Shown: positions 1 through 6,844 of the stretch, piece by piece
Layout: every line of letters begins with the position of its first letter
Numbering within the stretch: position 1 is the stretch's first letter
From: Collinsella sp.
Lineage (GTDB): Bacteria; Actinomycetota; Coriobacteriia; Coriobacteriales; Coriobacteriaceae
Length of the DNA: 9,990 nucleotides
NCBI GenBank assembly: GCA_031294825.1
Contig: JAUMPM010000052.1
Coordinates: 1 to 9,990 of the forward strand
Direction of reading: 5' to 3'
Notes under the pieces: model-generated
Told to the model about the DNA's origin: nothing
The model's database searches: none
The model's input: only the letters and a program-made list of their open reading frames with translations
Program-made: the position numbers and the translations under genes

Positions 1-52
1 GGTCGAGGCCGAGCCCCCGGTCCGGCTGGGATAGAATGTCGCTGTGGGCCAT
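1..52 (-). CDS. 5' end of an unidentified gene, truncated by the window edge
   Basis: An ATG at 52-50 opens a frame that stays open to the window edge (17 codons), reading MAHSDILSQPDRGLGLD. A ribosome site AAAGGA (plus-strand 59-64) lies 6 nt before this ATG, which supports a real start. The codons are very GC-rich, unlike the sequence around 240-480. I do not recognise the protein. One possibility, inferred only from position, is a transposase of an insertion element whose insertion cut the LOG fragment at about 140. Too little is visible to say more. Confidence 0.4.
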   Translation of the reverse strand, partial: MAHSDILSQPDRGLGLD

Positions 53-140
53 CGTCTTTCCTTTCGTCGAATATCTAGGCACTGACGATTCTAGGCGATG
101 GCCCTCCCTTGCTTCTTACACCACGACCGTGCGCGCTACC

Positions 141-234
141 GTTGAGGTCGTCGGTGATGTGGACAAGGTCTGGATCGAGTGGGCTGATCATGCCGGCATC
201 CATCACCGGGCCGTTGAGCCAGTCGAACAGGCCC
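141..234 (-). pseudogene. LOG-family gene fragment (duplicate of part of the gene at 4467-5225)
   Basis: This segment aligns without gaps to 4503-4596 inside the complete LOG-family gene, with 83 of 94 bases identical by my count. On the minus strand it encodes GLFDWLNGPVMDAGMISPLD followed by PDLVHITDDLN, matching residues 211-241 of the intact protein. Most differences are silent third-position changes, so the copy diverged while under protein selection and is not a recent duplication. Both ends are abrupt: the last 11 codons are missing on one side and the first 210 on the other. There is no start codon or catalytic core, so it cannot encode a working enzyme. It lies in the same orientation as the complete gene. 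Confidence 0.88.
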
Positions 235-307
235 CTCGCGGTACCCACTGGACAAAAAATGGCAAATATGAGTACCGCCACCAAATTAGTAGCAGCAAAA
301 TCTCGCC

Positions 308-332
308 GGAATTGATCATTTCGATCAATTCC
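308..332. repeat. Perfect 10-bp palindrome (stem-loop or operator-like)
   Basis: GGAATTGATC (308-317) and GATCAATTCC (323-332) are exact reverse complements separated by five bases. There is no following T-run, so it is not a standard intrinsic terminator. It lies inside the segment bounded by the facing CAAATATGAGTAC repeats. It could be a protein-binding site or a remnant of a mobile element. Confidence 0.5.
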
Positions 333-377
333 ACGTCTTGCCAAGGCTCAAAATTCCGTGTTTAGTGGGTTAGATAT

Positions 378-414
378 ATAGAATAATGTGGAATTGGTAT
401 TCTATTCTTACCAA
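378..414. promoter_or_regulatory. Two overlapping short dyads in AT-rich DNA
   Basis: ATAGAATA (378-385) pairs with TATTCTAT (398-405), and TTGGTA (394-399) pairs with TACCAA (409-414). The two dyads share bases and so could form alternative structures or operator half-sites. They lie about 240 bp before the primase-helicase start, so a regulatory link to it is only a guess. Short dyads like these are expected by chance in AT-rich DNA. Confidence 0.2.
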
Positions 415-652
415 ATGTTATGAGACTACATTAACAACAGTACTCATATTTGACGTTATTTGACCACGGAGTCATTCGAGGACCCCTCCCCACGCCGCCA
501 ACACGCCCCATAGCCGCCAAAACACCTTTAACAACAGCCGCCGCACGTTTTGGCACCGGCTAATTGCCACTCACGGATCGGTACCCCACTATTACCGAAC
601 CAAAATCGAAGTCGCGTATCTCATAAAGCTGAAATGACGTACCCTCATCCCA

Positions 653-3607
653 ATGAACGCTGACAAGAATGGCATTCAAATGAGCAACGCCGTGCATCAA
701 TACGCCCTTTTCGGGAACGCCTTATTCAAACTCAATAAAACGGTTGTCCACGCTTCAGATCCGCGTAAGCAGATCGTAATCTGTAGCAACGGTCCAGACA
801 TCCGTTACGCAACACTCGAAGAATGGGACAAAGCCGGCAAATCTTTCGGCGAACGTGCACAGACCGAGGGCATCGTTACCAGCGCGAGCCCAGCGCGCGA
901 CAAACTCGAGCTCTTTCGCAATCTTTTTACCGGCCGCAAAGATGTGCACGCTCACGGGTATCGCAGAAAAGACGGGGGCATCGGCTATACACCCGCCTGC
1001 GCAAATGAGTGGAAGCCAGGCATTTGCCCCAAAGCAAACCATCACAGAATTAAATGCGCTGAATGTCGCAGCCGCACATTCCTTGAGCTGAACGATGCCG
1101 CCATTATCGCCCATTTCAAAGGCAGCGACGACAGGCTCCGGGACGTCATAGGTCAATATGTTCTCGACAAAGACTGCAACACAAATGTCCTTGTCATTGA
1201 TTTTGACAAAGCCGATTGGAAAGAAGCGACAAACGCTATCAGGCTTGTCGTAAAAAACCATGGAATTAACGCTGCGGTCGAGCGATCAAGGTCAGGCAAC
1301 GGCGCGCATATCTGGTTTTTCTTCCTAGAACCTATAAACGCAAAGACAGCACGAGATTTCGGTAGCTGCCTTATCGCCGAAGCAGCGGCACTCAACAAGA
1401 CAATCACCTTCGAAGCCTTTGACCGAATGATACCCGCGCAGTCCACCATTCCTGAAGGCGGCTTTGGAAATCTCATTGCGCTGCCCTTTCAGGGAAAAGC
1501 GCAGCGGGAAGGAAACAGCGTATTTGTTGACGAACGATTCGAGCCCTTTCCCGACCAATGGCTTTACCTTTCGCAAATCCAACTAATCTCGCGTGCGACG
1601 GTGGATCGTCTGATCGAGGACACCAAAAACAAACCGCTTGGAATAGCAACAGCTGCAGCGACAAACAAAACCAGGCGCAATGTCCAAAAGCCACGAAAGC
1701 GGCTCCCGCTCACGCCACGAGACTTCCCCTCGAACCTGCTCGTCACACAAGCCGATATGCTCTACATCCCCGAAAAGTCTCTGAGCCCGGCAGCTCAAAT
1801 GGAAATCCGCAGGCTTGCGACATTTGCCAACCCGGAGTTCTTCCGTGCGCAATCTATGCATCAATCAGTATTCGGCAAACCGCGACTCATAGACCTCAGC
1901 GAACTTAGAGATGGCCGCGTCGCGATTCCCAGAGGCTGCAGAGCCCAACTTGAGCAGCTGATTCAAGAAGCCCACGTTACTGCCCATTATTCAGACGAAC
2001 GTAGCACGGGCAATCCAATTGAGATGGCATTCAAAGGGACCCTTCATCCCGAACAGCAAATTGCCGCCGACCAGATGCTTGAATACGAAGACGGAATCAT
2101 GTCTGCGCCAACGGGCTTCGGTAAAACTGTCATCGGAGCTTATCTTATTGCCGCCGTTGGTCTTCCGGCGCTCGTCATTGTTCCAAAGACCGCGCTCATA
2201 GCCCAATGGAAATCGCAGCTCGAACGATTTCTCGACATTACGGACACCAGAGAGCCGGTCCGAACGCCAAAAGGACGAATCAGCAAAAAGCAACCTCCCC
2301 TTATTGGACAAATCGGAGGGGGCAAAACCGCCGTCAGCGACCTTATCGACGTCGCTTCCTTTCAGTCGCTATCTGGCAAAGACTCCCAAACCGGGGAGCC
2401 GATAGTTAAGAACCTTGTTCGTAATTACGGCCTCATTATCTGCGACGAATGCCACCATGCTGCCGCGCCACAGCTCGAGCTCGTCCTCAAGTCCGCTCCA
2501 GCCAAATATATATATGGCCTCTCCGCGACACCCGAGCGCTCCGACGGACTCACGCGGGCACTCTCGATGCTCTGCGGCCCGCTTCGCTATGTCATCGATC
2601 CAAAAACGCAGGCAATTCAGCAGGGCATCCAGCGCATCGTGCGACCGAGATTTACCGGCATTCGGCTATCCGCTTACGAGCCGGATGCAAGCTTCAATCA
2701 GATTCTCGATCTGCTGTGTGCATATGCGGCAAGAAACGAATTGATTGTCGATGACGCCCTCGAAGCATCGTCAAACGGTCGGCATCCGCTCATACTATCC
2801 AAAAGGAAAAAGCATGCTGAGGAACTGTTCAGGTTGCTTAATGATCGAAGACACGAGCCCATACTCTTAACCGGAGAAATCGGCGCCAAAGAAAGAAAAG
2901 CGATACTGAACAGTCTTCCCGGCTTTGAGCATGAACATCGAATCATCGTCGCCACCGAAAGCTTTCTGAGCGAGGGCTTCGATCTGTCCTACCTTGACAC
3001 CCTTTTCATTGCCACGCCGATATCTTGGGACGGCAGCGTAACGCAGCAGGTGGGCAGACTGCATAGAAGCCACGAGGGCAAGCAACAGGTTGAGATATTC
3101 GACTACATTGACCTGTCGATACCCATGCTCGCCCGCATGTACCAGAAAAGGCTCAAGACGTACGCCAAGTTGGGGTACGAAATTTATTCAGCAGAAGACA
3201 GTGAGCAACCCGATTACAACATTCTCATAGAGCCGGCAAACGCTATTGAGGCATTAATTAAAGACATCGCCGGTGCCACAAAGAGCGCCTTCATAGCCGC
3301 ATCCTACGCATCCGCCGCATGCCTCACGAAACTCACCGCCACACTCGCAGGCGCAGCCGCCCGTGGGATTACCCTTGAGGTTTATGTTGCCTCACCTCCG
3401 CGCGATGACGCGAAAGCGATTTTTGCCGAGATGAATGTCGACTATTCCGTCAAGGCCAAAGGGCGGCTGTGCGCGGCCGTGATTGACGAGGAAACTGTCT
3501 GGTACGGGACTATCCCGCTGCTGGCATTCCCCAAGAAAGAAGACCGCAGCATCCGTTTCAAAAGCAACGAAGTCGCCGCTGAGTTTTTGAGCGAAATCCA
3601 GCAATGA
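653..3607 (+). CDS. TOTE-type primase / superfamily 2 helicase with degenerate PLD-like C-terminus
   Basis: This 984-residue protein likely acts on DNA or RNA in a mobile-element-conflict (defence) role; TOTE-type primase domains are known from such systems. Residues about 20-330 form the primase part. It has a Cys cluster C116, C125, C135, C138 in the family's 'CANEW...C' context, the metal-binding DFD at 183-185, the S-x-G-x-G-x-H-x-W stretch at 212-221, and GGFGNLIALPFQG at 269-281. A basic linker follows. The helicase spans about 456-835: LHPEQQ 464-469, Walker A APTGFGKT 485-492, DECHH 598-602, SATP 624-627, EGFD 774-777 and QQVGRLHR 798-805. Residues about 855-984 resemble the PLD-like domain often attached to such helicases. 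There the H-x-K-x4-D motif reads R937, C939, D944, so nuclease activity is doubtful. No clear ribosome site precedes 653; the ATG at 680 is an alternative. An in-frame stop lies 8 codons upstream. Confidence 0.85.
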   Translation: MNADKNGIQMSNAVHQYALFGNALFKLNKTVVHASDPRKQIVICSNGPDIRYATLEEWDKAGKSFGERAQTEGIVTSASPARDKLELFRNLFTGRKDVHAHGYRRKDGGIGYTPACANEWKPGICPKANHHRIKCAECRSRTFLELNDAAIIAHFKGSDDRLRDVIGQYVLDKDCNTNVLVIDFDKADWKEATNAIRLVVKNHGINAAVERSRSGNGAHIWFFFLEPINAKTARDFGSCLIAEAAALNKTITFEAFDRMIPAQSTIPEGGFGNLIALPFQGKAQREGNSVFVDERFEPFPDQWLYLSQIQLISRATVDRLIEDTKNKPLGIATAAATNKTRRNVQKPRKRLPLTPRDFPSNLLVTQADMLYIPEKSLSPAAQMEIRRLATFANPEFFRAQSMHQSVFGKPRLIDLSELRDGRVAIPRGCRAQLEQLIQEAHVTAHYSDERSTGNPIEMAFKGTLHPEQQIAADQMLEYEDGIMSAPTGFGKTVIGAYLIAAVGLPALVIVPKTALIAQWKSQLERFLDITDTREPVRTPKGRISKKQPPLIGQIGGGKTAVSDLIDVASFQSLSGKDSQTGEPIVKNLVRNYGLIICDECHHAAAPQLELVLKSAPAKYIYGLSATPERSDGLTRALSMLCGPLRYVIDPKTQAIQQGIQRIVRPRFTGIRLSAYEPDASFNQILDLLCAYAARNELIVDDALEASSNGRHPLILSKRKKHAEELFRLLNDRRHEPILLTGEIGAKERKAILNSLPGFEHEHRIIVATESFLSEGFDLSYLDTLFIATPISWDGSVTQQVGRLHRSHEGKQQVEIFDYIDLSIPMLARMYQKRLKTYAKLGYEIYSAEDSEQPDYNILIEPANAIEALIKDIAGATKSAFIAASYASAACLTKLTATLAGAAARGITLEVYVASPPRDDAKAIFAEMNVDYSVKAKGRLCAAVIDEETVWYGTIPLLAFPKKEDRSIRFKSNEVAAEFLSEIQQ

Positions 3608-3650
3608 AGAGAACCGGGGGCCGCAGCAGCGAACGGGGCACGCCTATCAG

Positions 3651-3713
3651 TTGCGGTGGAATAGGGACTGTTTTTTGCTTAACAGCCGCAAATCAACCCC
3701 TATTCCACCGCAA
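3651..3713. terminator. 16-bp inverted repeat between convergent genes; probable bidirectional terminator or palindromic repeat
   Basis: TTGCGGTGGAATAGGG (3651-3666) is the exact reverse complement of 3698-3713, with a 31-base loop. The loop holds a T6 run (3671-3676) and a smaller dyad, CTGTT/AACAG (3668-3672 and 3681-3685). It lies between the stops of the primase-helicase gene and the convergent toxin gene, where a shared terminator is expected. Neither side shows a proper T-tract straight after the stem. A related sequence at 9769-9794 suggests that it is also a dispersed repeat. Confidence 0.6.
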
Positions 3714-3728
3714 TTTATGAGCGGGCAA

Positions 3729-4037
3729 TCAGCCCTGCGGGCCCTGGAACAGTTCCTCATGCGAGCCCATTCTGACCAGCCGGATCACAGGATTAGTCTT
3801 ATGCGGCAAGTACAGAACGACCACATCGACCAAGCCATCGGATAGATGGAAATCGATGTGGCCGTTGTAATTGCCGCCCGGGTTTGAAAGCTCGTGGGCA
3901 CCATATTCCGCGGGAAGCGAGCCGTGAGCCGCAAGCTCTGCAACTGCCGCCTTAAACTCGGTTTTTAGCTGCGGATGGATGCGCATCGTCCGTTTGTAAT
4001 CCGCTTTAAACTGAGCCTCGACTTTAATCTCAAACAT
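3729..4037 (-). CDS. YafQ/RelE-family type II toxin (putative mRNA interferase)
   Basis: The 102-residue product has the RelE/YafQ fold signature. A helical N-terminus (FKADYKRTMR) is followed by LPAEYGAHEL, GNYNGHIDFH and a C-terminal RLVRMGSHEELF. Known members cut mRNA at the ribosome and are neutralised by the partner antitoxin. Likely active-site equivalents of E. coli YafQ are H48, H64, D67, H93 and F97. The usual Asp-Trp pair after the central His reads Asp-Gly (D67-G68), one residue closer than usual, so activity may be altered. The ATG follows the antitoxin stop by 2 bp, with a GA-rich ribosome site inside the antitoxin's last codons, so the two are translated together. The length is normal for the family. 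The family call is firm; the exact target is not known. Confidence 0.88.
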   Translation of the reverse strand: MFEIKVEAQFKADYKRTMRIHPQLKTEFKAAVAELAAHGSLPAEYGAHELSNPGGNYNGHIDFHLSDGLVDVVVLYLPHKTNPVIRLVRMGSHEELFQGPQG

Positions 4038-4039
4038 CG

Positions 4040-4339
4040 CTAGCCCTCATCGAGGAACGATATAAGCTCATCAGCGTTATTGAATGACGGGCTGTCGTCT
4101 GGCAGAATCCCCAACTCATGAGCCTCGGCAATCACCATGGCGCGTCTCGTCGCCTCGTTGGGCACCTCCACCCTTCCTACGATCTCAAAAGGAATCTTTC
4201 GTTGATTTACCAGCTGCCGAACAGCAAGGTTGAGATACGAATTGAGACTCAAACCAACCGTATCCAAGAACTCAGTCGCCTGTTCCTTAAGCCCCTCTTC
4301 GATGCGAACCGTCGTAGGCTTAACCGTTGCAGTAGACAT
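4040..4339 (-). CDS. RelB/DinJ-family antitoxin
   Basis: The 99-residue product starts MSTATVKPTTVRIEEGLKEQ and continues with a ribbon-helix-helix type N-terminus (VRIEEGLKEQATEFLDTVGL, then SLNSYLNLAVRQLV), typical of RelB/DinJ. The C-terminal half (residues about 50-99) is the acidic, probably flexible region that wraps the toxin. I chose the ATG at 4339 because AGGAGG (plus-strand 4346-4351) lies exactly 6 nt upstream. A GTG five codons earlier would overlap that ribosome site. It sits directly before the toxin gene in the usual antitoxin-first order. Such antitoxins usually repress their own promoter, and a dyad lies at the expected place upstream. Confidence 0.88.
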   Translation of the reverse strand: MSTATVKPTTVRIEEGLKEQATEFLDTVGLSLNSYLNLAVRQLVNQRKIPFEIVGRVEVPNEATRRAMVIAEAHELGILPDDSPSFNNADELISFLDEG

Positions 4340-4369
4340 GCGCGACCTCCTCACCTCGTCTTTTACGTC

Positions 4370-4413
4370 AGTATACCCAATTTAGATGGCAGTCTGATGT
4401 TAAATAGCATCAG
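4370..4413 (-). promoter_or_regulatory. Candidate promoter and operator of the toxin-antitoxin pair
   Basis: On the minus strand a -10 like TATACT lies at plus-strand 4370-4375, about 20 nt before the antitoxin ribosome site, which predicts a very short leader. Its -35 region falls on the edge of an imperfect palindrome, CTGATG (4394-4399) and CATCAG (4408-4413). A repressor bound there would block RNA polymerase, which fits the self-repression known for RelB/DinJ antitoxins. No good -35 hexamer is visible. Confidence 0.4.
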
Positions 4414-4421
4414 TCTGCCTT

Positions 4422-4450
4422 CTCATCACTACAACCCTCATCACTACAAC
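4422..4450. repeat. Two direct copies of a 14-bp sequence, period 15
   Basis: CTCATCACTACAAC occurs at 4422-4435 and again at 4437-4450, separated by one C. The pair lies between the toxin-antitoxin promoter and the 3' end of the LOG gene, close to where an inserted segment would join the LOG gene. It may be a slippage product or a binding-site array; two copies are too few to decide. Confidence 0.6.
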
Positions 4451-4466
4451 GACAGGCACGCTCGCC

Positions 4467-5225
4467 CTACATCAGCCCGCTCAGGGCGATGTCGACGGCC
4501 TCGTTAAGGTCGTCGGTGATGTGCACCAGCTCCGGATCGAGCGGGCTGATCATACCGGCGTCCATCACCGGACCGTTAAGCCAGTCGAATAGGCCCTGCC
4601 AGTACTCGCTGCCCACCAGCACGAGCGGCATGCGCTTGACCTTGTGCGTTTGCACCAGCGTGAGCACCTCGAACATCTCGTCGAGCGTACCAAACCCGCC
4701 GGGAAACACAATAGCGCCCGAACTGTATTTGACGAACATGGTCTTGCGCACAAAGAAGTAGCGGAAGTCCATACCGAGGTTCACGTATTTGTTGAGCCCC
4801 TGCTCGTGCGGCAGCTCAATGCCCAAACCAACTGACTTGCCGTTGACGCTCGCCGCTCCCCTGTTGGCCGCTTCCATGATGCCGGGGCCGCCACCGGTGA
4901 TAACCGCCACGCCGCGCTGGGCAATCTTACGCCCGACGGTGCGCGCCGCCTTGTAGAGCGTATCGGTCTTGGGCGTGCGGGCGCTACCGAAGATGGTCAC
5001 CGCAGGTCCGAGCTCGGCAAGCGCGCCAAAGCCGTCGACAAACTCGGCCTGGATGCGCAGTACGCGCCACGGATCGGCATGCAACCAGTCGGTCGACTCC
5101 TCGGGCGCCAGCAGGTTAGCGTACGTATTGTCCTTAGGAATCATCGGGCCGCGCATGACCACGGGGCCGCGCCGATACGTCTCGTCGTAGGCCGGCTCAC
5201 CCTCGACGTTCTCATTCTTAATCAT
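4467..5225 (-). CDS. LOG-family (TIGR00730-type) Rossmann-fold protein, possible cytokinin riboside 5'-monophosphate phosphoribohydrolase
   Basis: The 252-residue protein carries the LOG-family signatures: GGGPGIMEAANRG at 111-123, R160-K161, and PGGFGTLDE at 175-183. The last is the nucleotide-binding and catalytic motif. Characterised members remove the ribose 5-phosphate from N6-substituted AMP (cytokinin-type) nucleotides; the natural substrate in gut bacteria is unsettled. An extra N-terminal segment of about 50 residues precedes the core, as in the longer TIGR00730 subgroup. The ATG at 5225 follows AGGAG (plus-strand 5232-5236) at 6 nt. It lies downstream of tgt on the same strand, behind a good terminator, so it may have its own promoter or depend on read-through. 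A diverged piece of the same gene lies at 141-234. Confidence 0.85.
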   Translation of the reverse strand: MIKNENVEGEPAYDETYRRGPVVMRGPMIPKDNTYANLLAPEESTDWLHADPWRVLRIQAEFVDGFGALAELGPAVTIFGSARTPKTDTLYKAARTVGRKIAQRGVAVITGGGPGIMEAANRGAASVNGKSVGLGIELPHEQGLNKYVNLGMDFRYFFVRKTMFVKYSSGAIVFPGGFGTLDEMFEVLTLVQTHKVKRMPLVLVGSEYWQGLFDWLNGPVMDAGMISPLDPELVHITDDLNEAVDIALSGLM

Positions 5226-5240
5226 GAGTTACTCCTATCG

Positions 5241-5287
5241 AAAATAGAAACGGGCGGGGTCGACGCCATGCGTCAAACACCCGCCCG
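5241..5287 (-). terminator. Intrinsic terminator after tgt
   Basis: Read on the minus strand, CGGGCGGG (5287-5280) pairs with CCCGCCCG (5258-5251), and an inner GACGC/GCGTC dyad (5262-5266 and 5270-5274) lies inside the loop. The stem is followed by a T-rich tract, TTTCTATTTT. This is a good terminator shape for tgt transcripts. It ends 16 nt before the LOG start codon, and the LOG ribosome site lies just beyond it, so it could also act as a read-through control point for the LOG gene. Confidence 0.75.
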
Positions 5288-5436
5288 AACATCAACTATT
5301 CGGTATGGTACCCACGTTGCATCAAGCGCTTGCAAGGCATCGGTCAGCGGTCGCGCAGCCGGCGTCCGCGAATGTGACGAGCGGCTGCCGCTCAGCCTTT
5401 GCCGTTACCCACGCTCTGCAAGCGTGTCTGTCGCCC

Positions 5437-6576
<1,140 letters not shown>

Positions 6577-6613
6577 AAACTGGAACTCCTTGGTTGCGGT
6601 TCATACGCAAACC

Positions 6614-6619
6614 ATTATA
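6614..6619 (-). promoter_or_regulatory. Candidate -10 element of tgt
   Basis: The minus strand reads TATAAT here, a perfect -10 consensus, about 40 bp before the tgt start codon and 22 bp before its ribosome site. No convincing -35 hexamer stands 16-18 bp upstream, so the assignment rests on the -10 and its position alone. Confidence 0.45.
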
Positions 6620-6731
6620 CGGGCAACCCGCAAGAAGCACCGACTCGACAGAAACTGATGCAAAGGGGTCATAGTCATTGGGATCATTTCCAACAGCCAA
6701 GGCAACGCCGATGCTCTGGCAATGCCAGCGA

Positions 6732-6831
6732 GCGGTCGCCAGGGCGAACAAATTGGCATGAAAAGAGGGCGGCATAGACCTTCTGGTCATGCCGCCCTCT
6801 TTGAATGACAAGTTGTCGCCCTGGCGGCCGC
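6732..6831. repeat. Long outer inverted repeat enclosing the SDR terminator
   Basis: The sequence at 6732-6747 (GCGGTCGCCAGGGCGA) can pair with 6816-6831 over 16 positions, with only one G-T wobble at 6736/6827. The 68 bases between the arms contain the strong inner hairpin at 6762-6802. Together they would fold into one long, nearly continuous stem in RNA, or a cruciform in DNA. This is far more than an ordinary terminator needs. Confidence 0.65.
6762..6802 (-). terminator. Strong hairpin, probable intrinsic terminator of the SDR gene
   Basis: AAAGAGGGCGGCAT (6762-6775) pairs perfectly with 6789-6802, and GACC/GGTC (6777-6780 and 6785-6788) extends the stem around a TTCT loop with one bulged base. 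On the minus strand the stem ends in a short TTTT run; on the plus strand only TTT follows. That favours service to the minus-strand SDR gene, whose stop lies about 70 bp upstream. Confidence 0.7.
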
Positions 6832-6844
6832 GCAGCGTCGGCCC

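Larger units (their letters stand above)
251..464. repeat. Facing (inverted) pair of diverged repeats with a CAAATATGAGTAC core
   Basis: CAAATATGAGTAC at 263-275 is the exact reverse complement of 440-452. Extending outwards, 251-275 and 440-464 match at 21 of 25 positions. Inwards, a weaker match continues to about 292 and 423, where most differences next to the core are C/T or A/G changes. Each unit is therefore roughly 40 bp, and the two face each other across about 130-160 bp. The arrangement resembles the terminal inverted repeats of a miniature transposable element or insertion-sequence remnant. It could equally be two copies of a dispersed intergenic repeat or regulatory site. The outer boundary on the left falls within about 15 bp of where LOG homology ends (234). 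Confidence 0.6.
235..652. other. Gene-free stretch between the LOG fragment and the primase-helicase gene
   Basis: I find no convincing coding region here; the open frames lack ribosome sites and resemblance to known proteins. The first half (about 250-470) is clearly AT-richer than its surroundings and carries a facing pair of diverged repeats and several short dyads, listed separately. The second half (about 480-640) is C- and A-rich and almost featureless. The promoter of the large gene at 653 should lie here, but I see no strong -35/-10 pair. Confidence 0.6.

Noticed and set aside
36..365. A 109-codon plus-strand frame across the LOG fragment
   Set aside because: It reads across the LOG fragment on the wrong strand and into AT-rich repeat DNA, with no ribosome site before its start and no recognisable motif.
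431..537. Direct repeat TTAACAACAG at 431-440 and 528-537
   Set aside because: Ten bases with no further matching flank are within chance for this A/C-rich stretch, and I could link them to no element.
4422..4450. Possible CRISPR-like array
   Set aside because: There are only two 14-bp copies with a single base between them, so no spacer exists; no cas gene is present in the window.
5380..5426. Two small hairpins after the tgt stop, including CACGCT/AGCGTG at 5410-5426
   Set aside because: Six-base stems without T-tracts are common in GC-rich DNA, and the real terminator is clear at 5241-5287.
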